A DNA stretch of 64,000 nt from Rosa chinensis (GCF_002994745.2 NC_037094.1:27378956-27442955); one strand, 5' to 3'; shown: positions 22,467 through 34,487, counted from the stretch's first letter. A program made the numbers and translations. The notes: generated by a model from the letters alone, not told the origin.

Positions 22467-22839
22467 ATTTACTCTTTCCTTCTCTTAGTTTCAAGTTTTA
22501 AAGAAGGAAGAACCGTTTATTAGATAAAAGTGCAAATCCATATTGAAAAAACCATTTACTTAGGCCCAGTTTAGAATATTGTGATAAACAATTAGCGGTT
22601 ATAGTTTTCAGTTTATAGAAATTGTTTCTCACCAACTAATATAATAGATGTGAAAATGTATCTGTAGAAGAAGTCTCGAGTGTGTTGCACTCGAAGAAAC
22701 CTCCTAGCTCTAGTTTGAAGGGCAAAGAGAAAATGTAATTTTTTAGTTTTAAATCATGCCCATTACTATATCCGAGATGCTTGCTTTAATAAGTGAGCAC
22801 TTGTTGTATAATAGATGATATGTAGTCTTATATATGTAG

Positions 22840-23466
22840 TAGGGCTGCCACTTGGTTTGGTAATTACCAAACCGACCAAATACCAACCAATACTTTAGGT
22901 TTGGTAAATCGATTTTTTGGTAACTAAGACCGATAAAACCGAAATCGAAAATTACCAAAAAAGTTGGTTTGGTTTTGGTAAATACCGAATCTACCGATTA
23001 TCTAAATATTAGCTTTATATACTATGATTTTCAATACACATACATCTATATTAAGAAATAAACATAAAAGTTTTCATAATAGTATGAACATTACTCAATA
23101 TACTACATAATTAATAATACATGTATTTTGAGTAACCTAGTCCAAAATGGTTAAATAACCTAGTCTTATTGAAAATAGATAAAATTTGATGTCATATATA
23201 CAAAAGAAAGCTATGATTAGTAGATGAATACGAAGTTTACAGTTATAAAATTGAAAAACCTAATTTTGTTTATTCTAATTTATATTACAAAGAATTAGTT
23301 GTTCTAAAGTTGGTAGTACCGAAAATCGAAATACCGAATTTAGTAGATATGATTAAAAACTGAAAATTTTGGTTGGTAATTGGTAGCTCAATTTTGAAAC
23401 CGAAAGCTTTGGTTTTGAAGTTGGTAATACCTATAACCGATTCGAACTGACCGAGTGATAGCCCTA
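22840..23466. mobile_element. Non-autonomous hAT element, 627 bp
   Basis: Flanks ATATGTAG (22832-22839) and ATATGTAC (23467-23474) give an 8-bp duplication with one mismatch. The ends are TAGGGCTGCCACTTGG and its inverse (CCGAGTGATAGCCCTA). Many AAACCGA/TCGGTTT-like motifs crowd both subterminal regions, as expected for transposase-binding repeats in hAT elements. No transposase is encoded. Confidence 0.85.
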
Positions 23467-23474
23467 ATATGTAC

Positions 23475-23923
23475 CATTGTGGTTTTTTCCCACAACATCT
23501 TGCCTTTCTTTCAATGGTAGTGAAGGGGTATGTAATAGTCATTCTAGCTTGAGTAATTAATGACAATCATTTATGAATTGATTCAAAAAAAAAAAAGTGA
23601 AAGAGTTAAAACTGGATCTGATCCGTTAAAGGCAATTACAATAGGATAAGGCTATGATGTATTAACATTTCTCATACATGTCCAAAATTCATGTAATATT
23701 TACCATTTTGAGTACTCATGTTACCACTTCGACGACTCATGTGATAACTAGAAAAAAGTCATCATTAAGATAAATAAGATCCTCGTTAGAGTAAAGTATA
23801 AGTAATTAAGTCTTAAAAGTAGTAACTGTATGTATGTCATATGTTAACATATTATAGTATTTCCCATTACAATAAGTATAATATTAAACGATCAACACTA
23901 TTTGTTGATTAAAATTTGGGAAT
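23475..23923. other. Spacer without recognisable features
   Basis: A/T-rich, with a 12-A run at about 23586. Nothing identified. Confidence 0.4.
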
Positions 23924-24146
23924 TTTTTAAGGATACCTAGTTTGTGTGTCTACCCCAAACTCTAATTACTTATCTAAGTTGTAATATGATTAGTTTTATT
24001 GATATCTACAGAGATATTTTAATCATTATATGATTCAGTTACCTTGTAAAACGCAGATTCTTTACTTGTAATCCTTTATATAAAGAGGCTCCTATTATCA
24101 ATGAAAGTACAACTCATTCTCTCCAAATTTTTGATTTTCTAAAACA
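23924..24146 (+). mobile_element. Diverged solo LTR of the 218-bp copia family
   Basis: It aligns along its length with the LTRs at 27256, 33217 and 60762. Shared blocks include TTTGTGT..CCCAAACTCT near the start, CTTTATATAAAGAGGC(T/C)CCTATTAT (TATA region, about 24073-24097) and a final CTAAAACA. It is clearly older than those copies. No internal element sequence adjoins it and no TSD is evident, so it is a solo LTR or a fragment. Confidence 0.7.
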
Positions 24147-24359
24147 AGAACATAATTTATTTATATATTTAGAAATGTGTATGCATTTTGCCAAGTCAGC
24201 TCAAGGGTGGGAGTAGTCATTGAATAAAAAAAATTTCAATTGAACTAACAAAAAGTTTGTATGTTGTAAATGTATATTTTAAGCAATGTCGAGAAACGAA
24301 AAATTATATAAATAATGATAGATGAAAAATGGGCTATATATTAACAAAAGCAGGAAAAC

Positions 24360-24520
24360 AAAACCACACCTCATTTGCTCAGTACCATTTGGTCTAGTGG
24401 CATAAGTCTTCTATTTATAAGTGAAAAGTTGTGAGTTTAACTCACAATAGACTAGTTATTGTATATAAGTTATTTATTTGATAATAAAAAAATAAAAAAT
24501 ATAAAACCACACCTCATTTG
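24360..24520 (+). mobile_element. tRNA-derived SINE with 18-bp TSD
   Basis: A 125-bp body (24378-24502) sits between two identical copies of AAAACCACACCTCATTTG (24360-24377, 24503-24520). The body has an RNA polymerase III A-box match (TGGTCTAGTGG) about 15 bases in. A B-box-like GAGTTTAACTC follows about 35 bases later. The A-rich tail is ATAATAAAAAAATAAAAAAT. The perfect duplication implies a fairly recent insertion. Confidence 0.88.
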
Positions 24521-25014
24521 AGCATAATTTCACACCTACACCAAAATGAATAGAAATGAAGGCTATGATCTAGCTTCATGAACTTGAATTAGTAATCTTC
24601 TACATATTAAATAGAACTTCCAAGAATTTGAATAAAAGAATATAAATATTCTACAACTATCTGGATGCGTAGAGAATATGTTTATAAAATTTAACAAACA
24701 ACACGATAGAGGACCAGCAAGGAATGATGTTGACTAGAGCTAGTGGAGATGATGAACCACATCACAACATAAAGCATGTAATTAAAGACATTAAAACCCA
24801 TATACAACACCACCTTAGCTAGTGCTTAGCTATAATTGTTTTTGTGAGACACTTTTTAGGTACTTGTCTACACCACTTCCAAATTTCAGATCGAATAAAC
24901 AATAGATGCATATACGTACATTTCTAGCTTTCTATGAGGTGGGTATTAACACGTATAAAAGATCTGAAGCAATACTTCGTGTGGTTTACGCCCTATGCTA
25001 ATCATCTCGTATGT
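24521..25014. other. Spacer without recognisable features
   Basis: A/T-rich; nothing identified. Confidence 0.4.
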
Positions 25015-25067
25015 GTGCTTATGTTCGTTCACATTCACCTCAAAAAAAAAAAAAAGTGCTTATGTTC
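25015..25067 (+). mobile_element. Micro-retroposon, 29-bp insert
   Basis: A perfect 12-bp direct repeat, GTGCTTATGTTC (25015-25026, 25056-25067), flanks GTTCACATTCACCTC plus a run of A. A poly(A) tail and target duplication with almost no body point to a very short target-primed insertion. Confidence 0.65.
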
Positions 25068-25443
25068 ATCTGACTATTATTTCTTGTTTTTTCTTTTATC
25101 TTCACCTTGATCTACATAATTTTAACTCAATTTTCCACTCTTCTCCCATCTCCATTGCCAAAATCGATCGACTTGGAACAAACTGCTCCAAACAAGTGGT
25201 TCTGTGGTTGTACCTCTTTCATCGACTAAAGAAGACTATTCACAGGAACTAGGGGCCTAGAACGCTCTTTATAGTAGCGATAGAAGCATTTAAAATCATG
25301 GACTGAGCTAGCCATCAAACGCTTATAAGAGTGTAATATTTATCTCCCATTCAGAGCCTAGATTTTTTTATTTTTTTTTGGAATTTCGAAGAAGATACTT
25401 CAAGCCAAGTGAGAAAAGAAAATTAGAGAAATTGGCCTTATTA
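25068..25443. other. Spacer without recognisable features
   Basis: A/T-rich, with a T-run at about 25367-25379. Nothing identified. Confidence 0.4.
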
Positions 25444-25448
25444 TAATC

Positions 25449-26104
25449 TATTAAACAACGATAAACGTGATCTGTGGCTCACTATTGTATCGTTATTGTC
25501 TCAACTAAACCATTCATTACGTGTTGAGTTTTAACTCAAAATATATTGATAAATTGGATGTGAGCCACCCACTTATAAGTTATATATTTTATATTTTGCC
25601 ATTTTTCAAATGTGAGATCTTTCATCTCCAACATGCCCCCTCATGTGCAGCCTAACTCTAGGTCAATTTGCACGTGTAATCATTAATCAATTAACAAATC
25701 CATTTCTCACATTGAAAATTGAGACACAAGTCTCACATTGGAGACTTGGCAAATCAATTAACAAATCCAACTCCCACAACAGAAATTGGAACACAACTCC
25801 CATATCGGAGATTTGGTCAAATTACAACCCAATCAGAATATTACCGGTGACCAATTTAAGGAACCCAAATTTGGTCCATGCCAATTGGAGACGTGATTGG
25901 AGAAAGACTCACTATGATACTATGTTAAAAAGCGACAAGTCTGCCTCGCGGCTCACCATTGTACCGATATTGTCCAAACTTAACGACCCATTAGGTGTTG
26001 AGTTTTAACTAAAAAAGCCTCAGTACAATTGGATGTGAGTTATCCACTTATAAGTTATACAATTTTTTGTCAATTTTCTAATGTGAGATATTTGCTCTCC
26101 AACA
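25449..26104 (-). mobile_element. TRIM retrotransposon, 656 bp, complete
   Basis: Two direct repeats of 185 bp (25449-25633) and 182 bp (25923-26104) flank 289 bp. On minus both start TGTTGGAGA; the right copy ends TTAACA. Next to the right copy, inside, minus reads TAGTATCATAGT, a worn match to the initiator-Met tRNA primer site TGGTATCAGAGC. Next to the left copy, minus reads GAGGGGGGCA, a polypurine tract. Flanks TAATC (25444-25448) and TAATT (26105-26109) form a 5-bp TSD with one mismatch. It has no coding capacity, so it would rely on enzymes supplied in trans. Confidence 0.85.
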
Positions 26105-26109
26105 TAATT

Positions 26110-27250
26110 ACAATGATACTCAATTGAAGACTAGATTGATCATATTTAAATTAGAATCTAAACTTGAACAAATATGTCCTTTGACAAATGTCAAAAATAA
26201 CTAACATGATATTGTGTTGTGTCATGTTCATGTCTTCATATTTTTGGTGTCACATTTTAAAACGTACACAAAGTATATCTATTCTCCAAAACCCTAAATA
26301 AACCAACTAATTTTGTTATCTGCTCTAAATTCTGAGCCATCGTTAAGGTATATCATCACATTTCCACATTTAGAGGCATATATGAGGATTAAATATTCCA
26401 TATTAATTAACGAAGTTCAACGCATGGAGAAAAAAAATTATTTCTTAAGTAGGCCAACCTGCTTCTGATTATTTGTTAGATAGACCAATAATGATAGCCC
26501 AAATCATAATATATGTGGTGATTTGGAATAATATACATAATAATTTCCCCATATATGAGAACACACCGTTTATATCTCTATATGTGCCAAGGAGTTCAGT
26601 AAATGGAGGCTCGTTTTATCTGAAAAAAAAAATCGGAGGGAAGATATTTAAGATCTGATTCTATGCAAGAAATGCAACTCAAGAAAGGAATATTAAGTTT
26701 CATATGAATCCAACTATAAGATATGATTCTCATAAAATATGTGATTCAATGAGGGCGTTTGATATTTATAGTAGTGTAAATAATATTCCGTCCGTAGTTT
26801 ATGGTAATGATGTTTGAAGTCAAACGTAATCTAATCTCTTATATAAACAATTTAAACCCTTTGGTTGAACTTGTGTGTGTGTGTATATCTTAATTTTCTT
26901 ATAGTTTATCTAGAAACATGTATCATCTAGGCAGGGTGTTACTCTGGACCACCTTCCCACATGTAATGTAGTACTGCTCTTGAGTTGAATCTCTGTCATA
27001 AGTTCTGTGATTGAATTATCCAAAATTCAATAGCACAAGATTTATTAATCCAGTCCTCAATTATGGACGAACAAATATCTAACACATTACAATGTTTTAG
27101 TTCATAATGACTCCATATTCCAAGCTAGTTGAACTGAGCCACTAGGCCCCACCAGGTCCACTTGGGTGTGTTTGAACTTTGAAGTGCTTTTGTCAGTTTT
27201 GTGAGATAAGTTTCTATTAGGAAAAAGCGAAAAAAAAAAAAATTATTGTA
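26110..27250. other. Spacer without recognisable gene
   Basis: A/T-rich, with GTGTGTGTGTGT at about 26873-26884. Nothing else identified. Confidence 0.4.
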
Positions 27251-27255
27251 AACCC

Positions 27256-27473
27256 TGTTTTAGAGAAACTGAATTTAAGAGGAATTTGTTGTGTATTCTC
27301 ATTGATAATAGGGGCCTCTTTATATAGAGGATTACAATGCATAGAATCTCAATCATACAAGGAAAGTAATTCTACATTGATTAGGATTCTAGATCCTTCT
27401 AATTAAATTATATTACCACTAGGTCAAGTAACCTAGAGTTTGGGCTAAACACAAATTAGGTTTTTCTTGAACA
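27256..27473 (-). repeat. Copia 3' LTR, 218 bp
   Basis: Reads TGTTCAAG...CTAAAACA on minus. It has a TATATAAAGAGG promoter core and is preceded on minus by the polypurine tract (27474-27483). Confidence 0.92.
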
Positions 27474-27879
27474 CTCCCCCTTGTGTTGCCCAAACGCGGT
27501 GCTTCTCTCGTTGCCTCGTTAAAAACCTTGCCGAGTAACAAAAAAACCCAGTGGGACAAAAATAACCTCGGTCGAAGGGGAAAAAGAGCACAACACACCC
27601 TTCACGTTTCGATACCATACGTGTAGACATGTCCCCCTGATGACAACGGTCATGGGAGATCGGATAACTTCCGTAAACGATGCTACCAACACGTTTCTCG
27701 AAAGTGGAATCTAGGCAATGACTTAGTGAGCAAGTCTGCCATACTGTCCTCAGACTGAATCTAATTCAAATTGATCTTGAGGAGATTCTGTTGTTGCTGA
27801 TTATCCTTGGTGTTGTCGCTTTTGATGTAGCCTTACTTCATTTGTTCAAAACGAACATCATTATCCTAAATGCTTGTAG

Positions 27880-30800
27880 GCTCATCTTGTGGTAGACTTC
27901 AAACCACAATTGTTCGAACATGCGTGATTATGGATCCAATCCATAAGTATTCACGAACCACTTTGTGAAGAGCAATAATCTCTGCATGGTTCGAAGATAT
28001 AGCGACTACCGTCTGCTCTGTAGACCTCCAAGATATCACGGTCTTTTCCCATAGTGAACACTTAACCGGATTGGGAATGACCTTTGTGTGGATCAGAGAG
28101 ATACCCAGCATCAGCAAAACCTTCCAAAACACATGTCGTATTGGGATGGGGATAATGGACGCAGGCCAGTGTTGGTGGCGTTCCTGGTGTGTGATGGGTT
28201 CGAATCCATCATCTCTTTGTAGGGATAGAACAAGCCCATATCACTCATACATCTCAAGTATCGAAAGATATCTTTTACACCAATCCAATGGTGTCGCGTT
28301 GGCGCAGAGCTATATCTAGCTAACAAGTTCACGACATATGAGATGTCCGGTCTTGTGCATTGGGATAAGTACAATAATGCGCCTATCGTACTAATTAAGG
28401 CACTTCTGCCTCTAGCACATCTTCGTCATCATCCTTTCGACGAATAGGATCCTTTTCAGGATCAAGACTACGGACGATCATGGGGGTGCTTGAAGGCTTG
28501 ACCTTGTCAAAATGCCTAAGCATCTATTGACACGATGCTCAAGTTCCAAACCGAGACATTATCATGTTCTCCCAAAATCCTTCATCTCAAACTCGGATTT
28601 CAAGTGTTCAGCGGTTTCCCTTAACTCTTTAAGGGCTTCTAATGAAGATCATGTCCAACATGAACCGCGATAGAATCCGAAACTTGTTATAGAAACGTGT
28701 GGGCATATCCCTTCCCAATCAAGTAGTCACTTTAGTGAGCGTTTCAACCTTATTGTAAACGCGCTCCGTGGTCTAGAACCTCTTGACTTCGGTAAATAAA
28801 GTTCACCATGAACCTTTATGTATATTCCGTATCTAGATCCCTATAGAGATAAGTAGTGACGACATTTGTAAGCTGCATGTTCAGTTATTCGGAAACTACC
28901 AAACTGACAAGGTAGTGGAGTGCAATGACATCCATTACGAGAGAATATGTCTCATCGTAGTCGATTCCAGGGCATTTTGTGAGAAGCCTTGCACCATAAG
29001 GCGAGATTGCCATCTCTTTTTCTCATCACGCTTTCTAACGAAGACCCATTAGTCAATAGGTTTTATGTCAGGAGGTGTTAGCATCTCTAGCTCGAAAACC
29101 TTCTTCTTCGTTAGAGAATCCATCTTAACTTGGATCGCATCTTTCTATTTAGGCCAAATTTCTCTACGTTGGCATTCACTCATCAACGGAGCGTGGTTCG
29201 ATATCATCTGACTCAACAAACTCATGCGTAATGAAATACGCAACTACACCACCAATTATGATGGAGTTTCTATCCCACGTCTCATGTACACTAGTGTAAG
29301 TTTCATAGAGCTCTATATTCTTAGGAATAGGTTCTGACGTTGAGGCGTCCCCCAACGGTAACCATAACCTGGAAGATACTCATGAGACGGATTTGGAGTG
29401 TCGATGATCAAAGGATTGGAATGTGCCAAAGTATCCTTCGAACCCACGGCCTCCCACGCATCCTAGCTGGGGCCATGGCCTGTAACGCCAGAGTGCCACT
29501 CTCTTTGGCGTTGGCACCATGCCTACCTCCTTATAGGGTGACGCTACGTCCTCTTGTAGGAACGTCCTTCCTTGCAGGCATGTTTTGCAGCATATTTGTG
29601 TGATCTCGTCACTGTAATAGGGATCGAGATGAGACATAGTGGGGACAGGCCACGACAATTCCTGTCGTTCCTGCTGAACATCCGTGTTCTTATCTCCCTC
29701 TAACGACGGGAAGACTGTCTCATCAAAGTGACAACCCGCAAATCTAGCGGTAATAAGATCGCCTTGTAAGGGCATTTAGTGGCGGACGATTGTTGGAGTC
29801 TCAAATCCAACTGAGTGGCTTATTCGGCTATAAAGACCTATCATAATGCGCTGTGGCGGCGCAATGGGCACATAAATGGCTCACTCAAATGTGCGTAAGT
29901 ACAAAATAAGTGTACCCAGTCACTAGCTGTAACGCAGAGGTACATTGAGTGGCAGTAGGTCGTAAGCGAATTAGCATAGCTTTATGCTATATTGCATTAC
30001 CCCAAGCGGATATAAGGAGATTGGTGCGCATTACCAATGTCCGGACTATCATCGTAGTCGTTTCCGCAAGACCATTTGGGTGTGTACATGGAAATGTGAT
30101 GTCCAACATCAAGCCCATTGCAATATCCATCGAAAGTCTTTCGATGTAAACTCTCTAGCATAGTCAAATCCAATTGACTGAATAGGATGATTCGGGGAGT
30201 GAGCCGGTTGTCACATGATATGTGCTAGGAGTGTAGCATAAGCAGCATTACAAGTGGACAATGGCATAACACGTGACCAGTGTGTTTGCGTGTCAACCAA
30301 CATCATGAGATATTTAAACGTCCGCAAGTTGGTTGGACTAGTCCATAGAATCTCCATGAATTCTACGTAGGAACAGAATGAGTATATCCTTTGCATAGGA
30401 CGGTCTCAGTCCTAATATCCCTAAGGAACAGGCTTTGTAAAACGAGCAAGAGGCCATAGAAGCAACCAATGAGGGTTTTGGTTGGGCCAAAGCATCCGTA
30501 GCGCTCTTAGAAGCAAAATGTGTGACTACATCACCCATCATGGCGTTGGAACCATGGAAAGTGGCATCCATGGCATCTTGACCATGGGTAGCGCCATTTA
30601 TGGCGTTGTCACATAGGACTTAGGCGTCTCTATGGCGCCCCAAGACGGCTGCAGCACCAGATGCTGCAATTGTTGCGGTCTTACTAAGCCTAGGAATCAA
30701 TTTTTGATTCTTGCTTCTTCTCACTCTGAAGAATGGATGTCCGTGTGAAGTCTTTAATGGACGGATCATCATATCATGACTAGGATGACATATCCTGTCG

Positions 30801-31010
30801 TGACAAAGCCAATATGTGTCTAAGTCCAAAAGATCTTCTCTCATAACTTTATTGGATTTAATAGCTCGAATAGTGACATAAAGTCCACTAGAGCGACACA
30901 TAAACTTCTCTAAGATGCGCCTTTGTTCGCAATCATTAGAGGTATTGCAAAGGAACTCATTTCCGTTCTCTACATGCGTTTTCGCATGGAATTCATTGGC
31001 TATTCATAGG
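27880..31010 (-). pseudogene. Copia pol remnants (protease tail to RNase H)
   Basis: Pieces in order on minus: a protease C-terminal trace (about 31130-31000) whose active-site segment is missing compared with the copy at 63332; GAG-pre-integrase with YWLCHDRICHPS (about 30810-30770), altered from the usual WHDRLGHPG; integrase traces (about 30570-30210); a connecting region with ARFAGCHFDETVFPSL (about 29750-29700); reverse-transcriptase tail with TRPDISYVVNLLARYSSAPT (about 28350-28290); and RNase H with an AISSNHAEIIAL stretch (about 28005-27965). Frames change repeatedly and stops are frequent, so no enzyme is made. Functions are assigned from copia family layout. Confidence 0.8.
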
Positions 31011-31538
31011 TGTGATTTTCCCTATGAGCGTAGAGAGCTTTTGCGACAATAATCAAGGTGCCATTTGGCAAGGGGAACTTGGGCTATTCCATGTCCTTGA
31101 ATTAATACTAATGGCCCAGCCATCGTGGTCACAAAGTAACATGCTCATGAATCAACATGGAGTCATAATGAAAAAGAACTCGAAATTTTATTCATAAGCC
31201 AACAGAGTACATCATTGCCTCTTAACCATTAGGAGAATCTAATCCAAATGTAAAACAATGGTAGTCTTCTAACTTCTTTCTGTAATTCCAAAATAAATGT
31301 GACCAGGTGAGTAGAGAGATGTTGGTGGAGTAAGGCTCACTTAAGTACCACTAATCTCAGAACCTTCCTAGACATCACACTTACTTTGGGTGAGCCTACT
31401 TTGAAGAAAGACTAAACCATTGGCATTTACTACAAAGTATATGGCAATTGCCTATTACATCTCTTGAAAAAATAAAAACTTAAACAGAATTGGCGATCTA
31501 TTGATCCCAGCCAGATTTGTAGTCTTCAACCCTTCACC

Positions 31539-32592
31539 CTAGATCATCTTCTTGATCTTCTTGTTCCACATAGTGAGCTTCTCTTGCTTCACAATATGCT
31601 TTGTAGGCGGTGGCAAGTTCTTCACGAGCTCTACAAATGTGTGCCCAATGTTCAGACACTCCACATCGAGAACATACATCTCTTTGCTCGAACTCCATTG
31701 ATTGAGGCGCTTTGAAAGCGTCATTTAGATGGCTCTTAGTGTTGGTGGCGCCACCAACATGGCCAGAGGCGTTGCCTCCCCCTCCCTTTCCACGTCTACC
31801 TCTTCAGTTCTGTGTTCGCCTATTTTGGCGGTTACCTTCCCAAGTAGAGCGATTATATGGATCAGAATGTCCAGAAGTATACCTAAGATTAGGGTTTCGC
31901 TCTTGGCGCCCTCTCTTAGAGGTGCGACTATAATTGGATTCCAGAATATGCTCTGTTTCCACGGATCTCGAATTATAGTTCTTCACAAGGATATTGTCAT
32001 GCTTTTCAGCAACATTCATAGCTCCAATGAGATCATGAAACCTTGTGATCCGTCTTGCATTTACATCTATTCGATAGTTCTTAGCAACCATCAATGCAGA
32101 GACGGGGAAGGTAGAGAGAGTCTTCTCAATCAACATCGCATTTGTGATCTCTTTACCACAGAATTCCATTAAGGATTTAATGCAAAGTGCTTTCGAGTTA
32201 TAGTCAAGAACTGACTTGAAATCACAGAAGTGGAGGCTATACCATCTCACTTCTAGGTCAGGAAGCAAGGAGTCAAGGACGTTGCCAAATCTTTCTTCGA
32301 GTGAGACCCACAGCCTTCTGGGGTCTTCTTCATTCATATACTCGTACTGGAGCGAATCATCCATATGACGAGTCATTAGGATGATGGCTTTCGCCTTATT
32401 TGCCTCTAAGGATGCTCTATTTGCTTCCAAAGCTTGAGCTTGATCAATAGTTATCACGTCCTGGCTAGGCTTGAGAATCATATCCAAGATTCCTATAGCC
32501 TTGAGATGCTGGCGGATATCACAAACCCACCTGTGATATCCAGAGCCAGTTGTTCCCAATGGAGCAAAGTCCAATTTGTTCAGGTTACTCAT
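31539..32592 (-). pseudogene. Copia gag, truncated by frameshift
   Basis: An ATG at 32592 opens 262 residues, MSNLNKLDFAPLGTTGSGYH onward. It aligns along its length with the intact gag at 61887-62975 (shared WV.D.RQHLKA, YRIDVNA and HDNILVKNYN blocks). It stops at 31804, before the zinc knuckle. Knuckle-like sequence reappears in another frame at about 31700-31620 (GCTxxHW-like, worn). An internal duplication of EANRASLEANKA near residue 60 is absent from the other copy. The product would be a capsid without RNA-binding knuckle. Confidence 0.8.
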
Positions 32593-33216
32593 CCTTGAAA
32601 ATTGGCCGGAAATTTTGACCGGAAAAAGTTACTGTAGATGGCTGGAAAACTTTGCCGGAGGTCGCCGGAAAAGTGGTGGTCGGACGGTGGTCGCCGGTGG
32701 CCGGAGCTTAGCTGGTGGTGGCTGCAGGCGGAGGTGGCAGAGCCTTGCAGGGCTTGTGCGGAGCTGCTGCGCGGCTCCTGCAGGTGCTAGGCAGGGGCTG
32801 TCGGCAGCTGTCGATGGCGTGCAGGGGATCTGTCGACAGATGTTCGGCAGGTGTGTGCGGGGCTATCGGCAGGGGCAGGCACACGTCTCGGCGGGTGCGC
32901 GCTGGGCTTCTCGGCAGATGTCGGCAGCTCTCGGCAGGAAGCGTGCAGGGCTCTCGGCAGATGCTTGCAGGGCTGTCGACAGAGGCTCGGCAGCACTCGG
33001 CAGATCTCGGCAGGGACCTCGGCAGGTGCCTGCAGGGGGTAGGGGCTGGTCCGATTTTTCCGACGGCCGGTTCAGGGGCTTTCCGGCTTGTTCCGGTGGT
33101 TCCGCCGCCGGTTCTGGGTTCCTTGAGGCTAGGGCTTCAATATGTGGGGCGGTGGATGTTGGAATTTGAGGGCTACGAAATTAGGTTTTCAGGGTTAGAG
33201 TTTCGTGCTGATAACG
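32593..33216 (-). other. Copia 5' leader with G/C-rich degenerate repeats
   Basis: A 624-bp untranslated leader between primer site and gag. On minus it is built from loose CTGCCGAGA / CCTGCA units (about 32760-33050). The plus-strand frame of 197 residues over it is only a shadow of this repeat. The same kind of sequence occurs in the leader at 61140-61390. Confidence 0.75.
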
Positions 33217-33434
33217 TGTTTTAGAGAAACTGAATTTGAGAGGAATTTGCTGTGTATTCTCATCGATAATAGGGGCCTCTTTATATAGAGGATTACAGTG
33301 CATAGAATCTCAATCATACAAGGAAAATAATTCTACATTGATTAGGATTCTAGATCCTTCTAATTAAATCCTATTACCACTAGGTTAAGTAACCTAGAGT
33401 TTGGGCTAAACACAAATTAGGTTTTCCTTGAACA
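33217..33434 (-). repeat. Copia 5' LTR, 218 bp, with primer site
   Basis: Same length as its partner. Just inside it, minus reads CGTTATCAGCACGAAAC, matching TGTTATCAGCACGAAGC at the same place in the element at 60762. It is therefore the likely primer-binding site of the family. Confidence 0.9.
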
Positions 33435-33439
33435 AACCC

Positions 33440-34480
33440 TAATTATTTGGTCAACATATTTTTAGTCTTTTCTAATAAGGTGATGCTTCTTTATGGAAAA
33501 TCTATAATGTATTAGCGAATTAGTACAGTATTACAACAAGCAGATTAATTCAATTCAGAGGTAAACTAGTTTCATGCATTGATATTCAATAGACTACTCT
33601 ACTTATGTATCAGACTAATTTACCTCTATATTGAACTAAGTTTAGATTTACTTGATGCATCAGTATCATTGGACTTTCTTTTTAGGCCGTAATGAACTAG
33701 CTATATACAATGATAGATCACATTTGGAGTCACCTCCGCACAGTTGCGATTAGTTCATTGTTTATATGGAGTGGGTCTACTATTATAAAAAGTTGGACTA
33801 CCATTATATCAAATTAGTCTATAATTACTGAAAAATATAATAAATGATGTGATAGTATACATAAAAGGAACTGTTTTATCTGACTCTAGAAAAAGCATTT
33901 TTGTTAAAGATGTTGGGCAAAGGTTTACAAGCACAAATTCAATGTACATACGGATCCTTTTGAAAATCAATTTTAAATAAAAGGCAAAAGCCGCTAGCTA
34001 TCTATAGGTACTTTCAATTAGCAATGTTCTCTTATTTTTGCACTAAATAAATTACGTACACAAGTCTTCATCAACTCCCACATTTAGCAGAAGTTAATTA
34101 ACACGCTTGAGCATTTTTTATTTTTTTTTTGGCTTAATTTGGTCAAGCTTTTGAGGAAATGAAAAAGAAGGGTGTGAAAGATGTGCAAAACGTGTTTCCA
34201 TATTTTGATTGTTATTTCTTCTCGAAGCCACAAGCGTTAAAAGACACACTAAGATATCAATTTGCATCTTGCACCCAAAAATAGCAAGCAATGATCAATT
34301 TTGTGAAGATGCATTATATTTCTACACTAATTATGTGTCTCGGTGGCTATCCAAATTACCGTCCAAGTTATTATATATGTTGGACTATTAGCCCAAAAAT
34401 AATTTGATGGAAGTGATTGCTCCATGTGTCCGTGGACGTTTCCAATAATGGTTTTCTCAACAAAACATGATTTACATAAG
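33440..34480. other. Spacer; faint copy of the 38.7-kb repeat
   Basis: A/T-rich. At about 33600-33660 the sequence (ACTAATTTACCTCTATATTGAACTAAG) resembles part of the direct repeats at 38664 and 39693. Nothing else identified. Confidence 0.4.
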
Positions 34481-34487
34481 CTAATAT

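Larger units (their letters stand above)
27256..33434 (-). mobile_element. Full-length Ty1/copia element, 6179 bp, decayed
   Basis: LTRs of 218 bp lie at 27256-27473 and 33217-33434, with a perfect 5-bp TSD, AACCC, at 27251-27255 and 33435-33439. On minus, the 5' LTR (33434-33217) is followed by a leader. Then come gag, traces of protease, GAG-pre-integrase, integrase, reverse transcriptase and RNase H in copia order. A polypurine tract AAGGGGGAG touches the 3' LTR. The two LTRs differ at about ten positions by eye, so it is not recent. All coding parts have stops or frame changes. The element at 60762 is a relative with an intact gag. Confidence 0.93.

Noticed and set aside
24378..24460. tRNA gene
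   Set aside because: A and B boxes are present but no cloverleaf acceptor stem; the A-rich tail and 18-bp TSD make it a SINE.
32576..33224. Plus-strand frames of 169-197 residues rich in Gly, Arg, Gln and Ser
   Set aside because: They run antisense over the G/C-rich repeated leader of the copia element at 27256-33434; no domain is present, and gag lies on the other strand.
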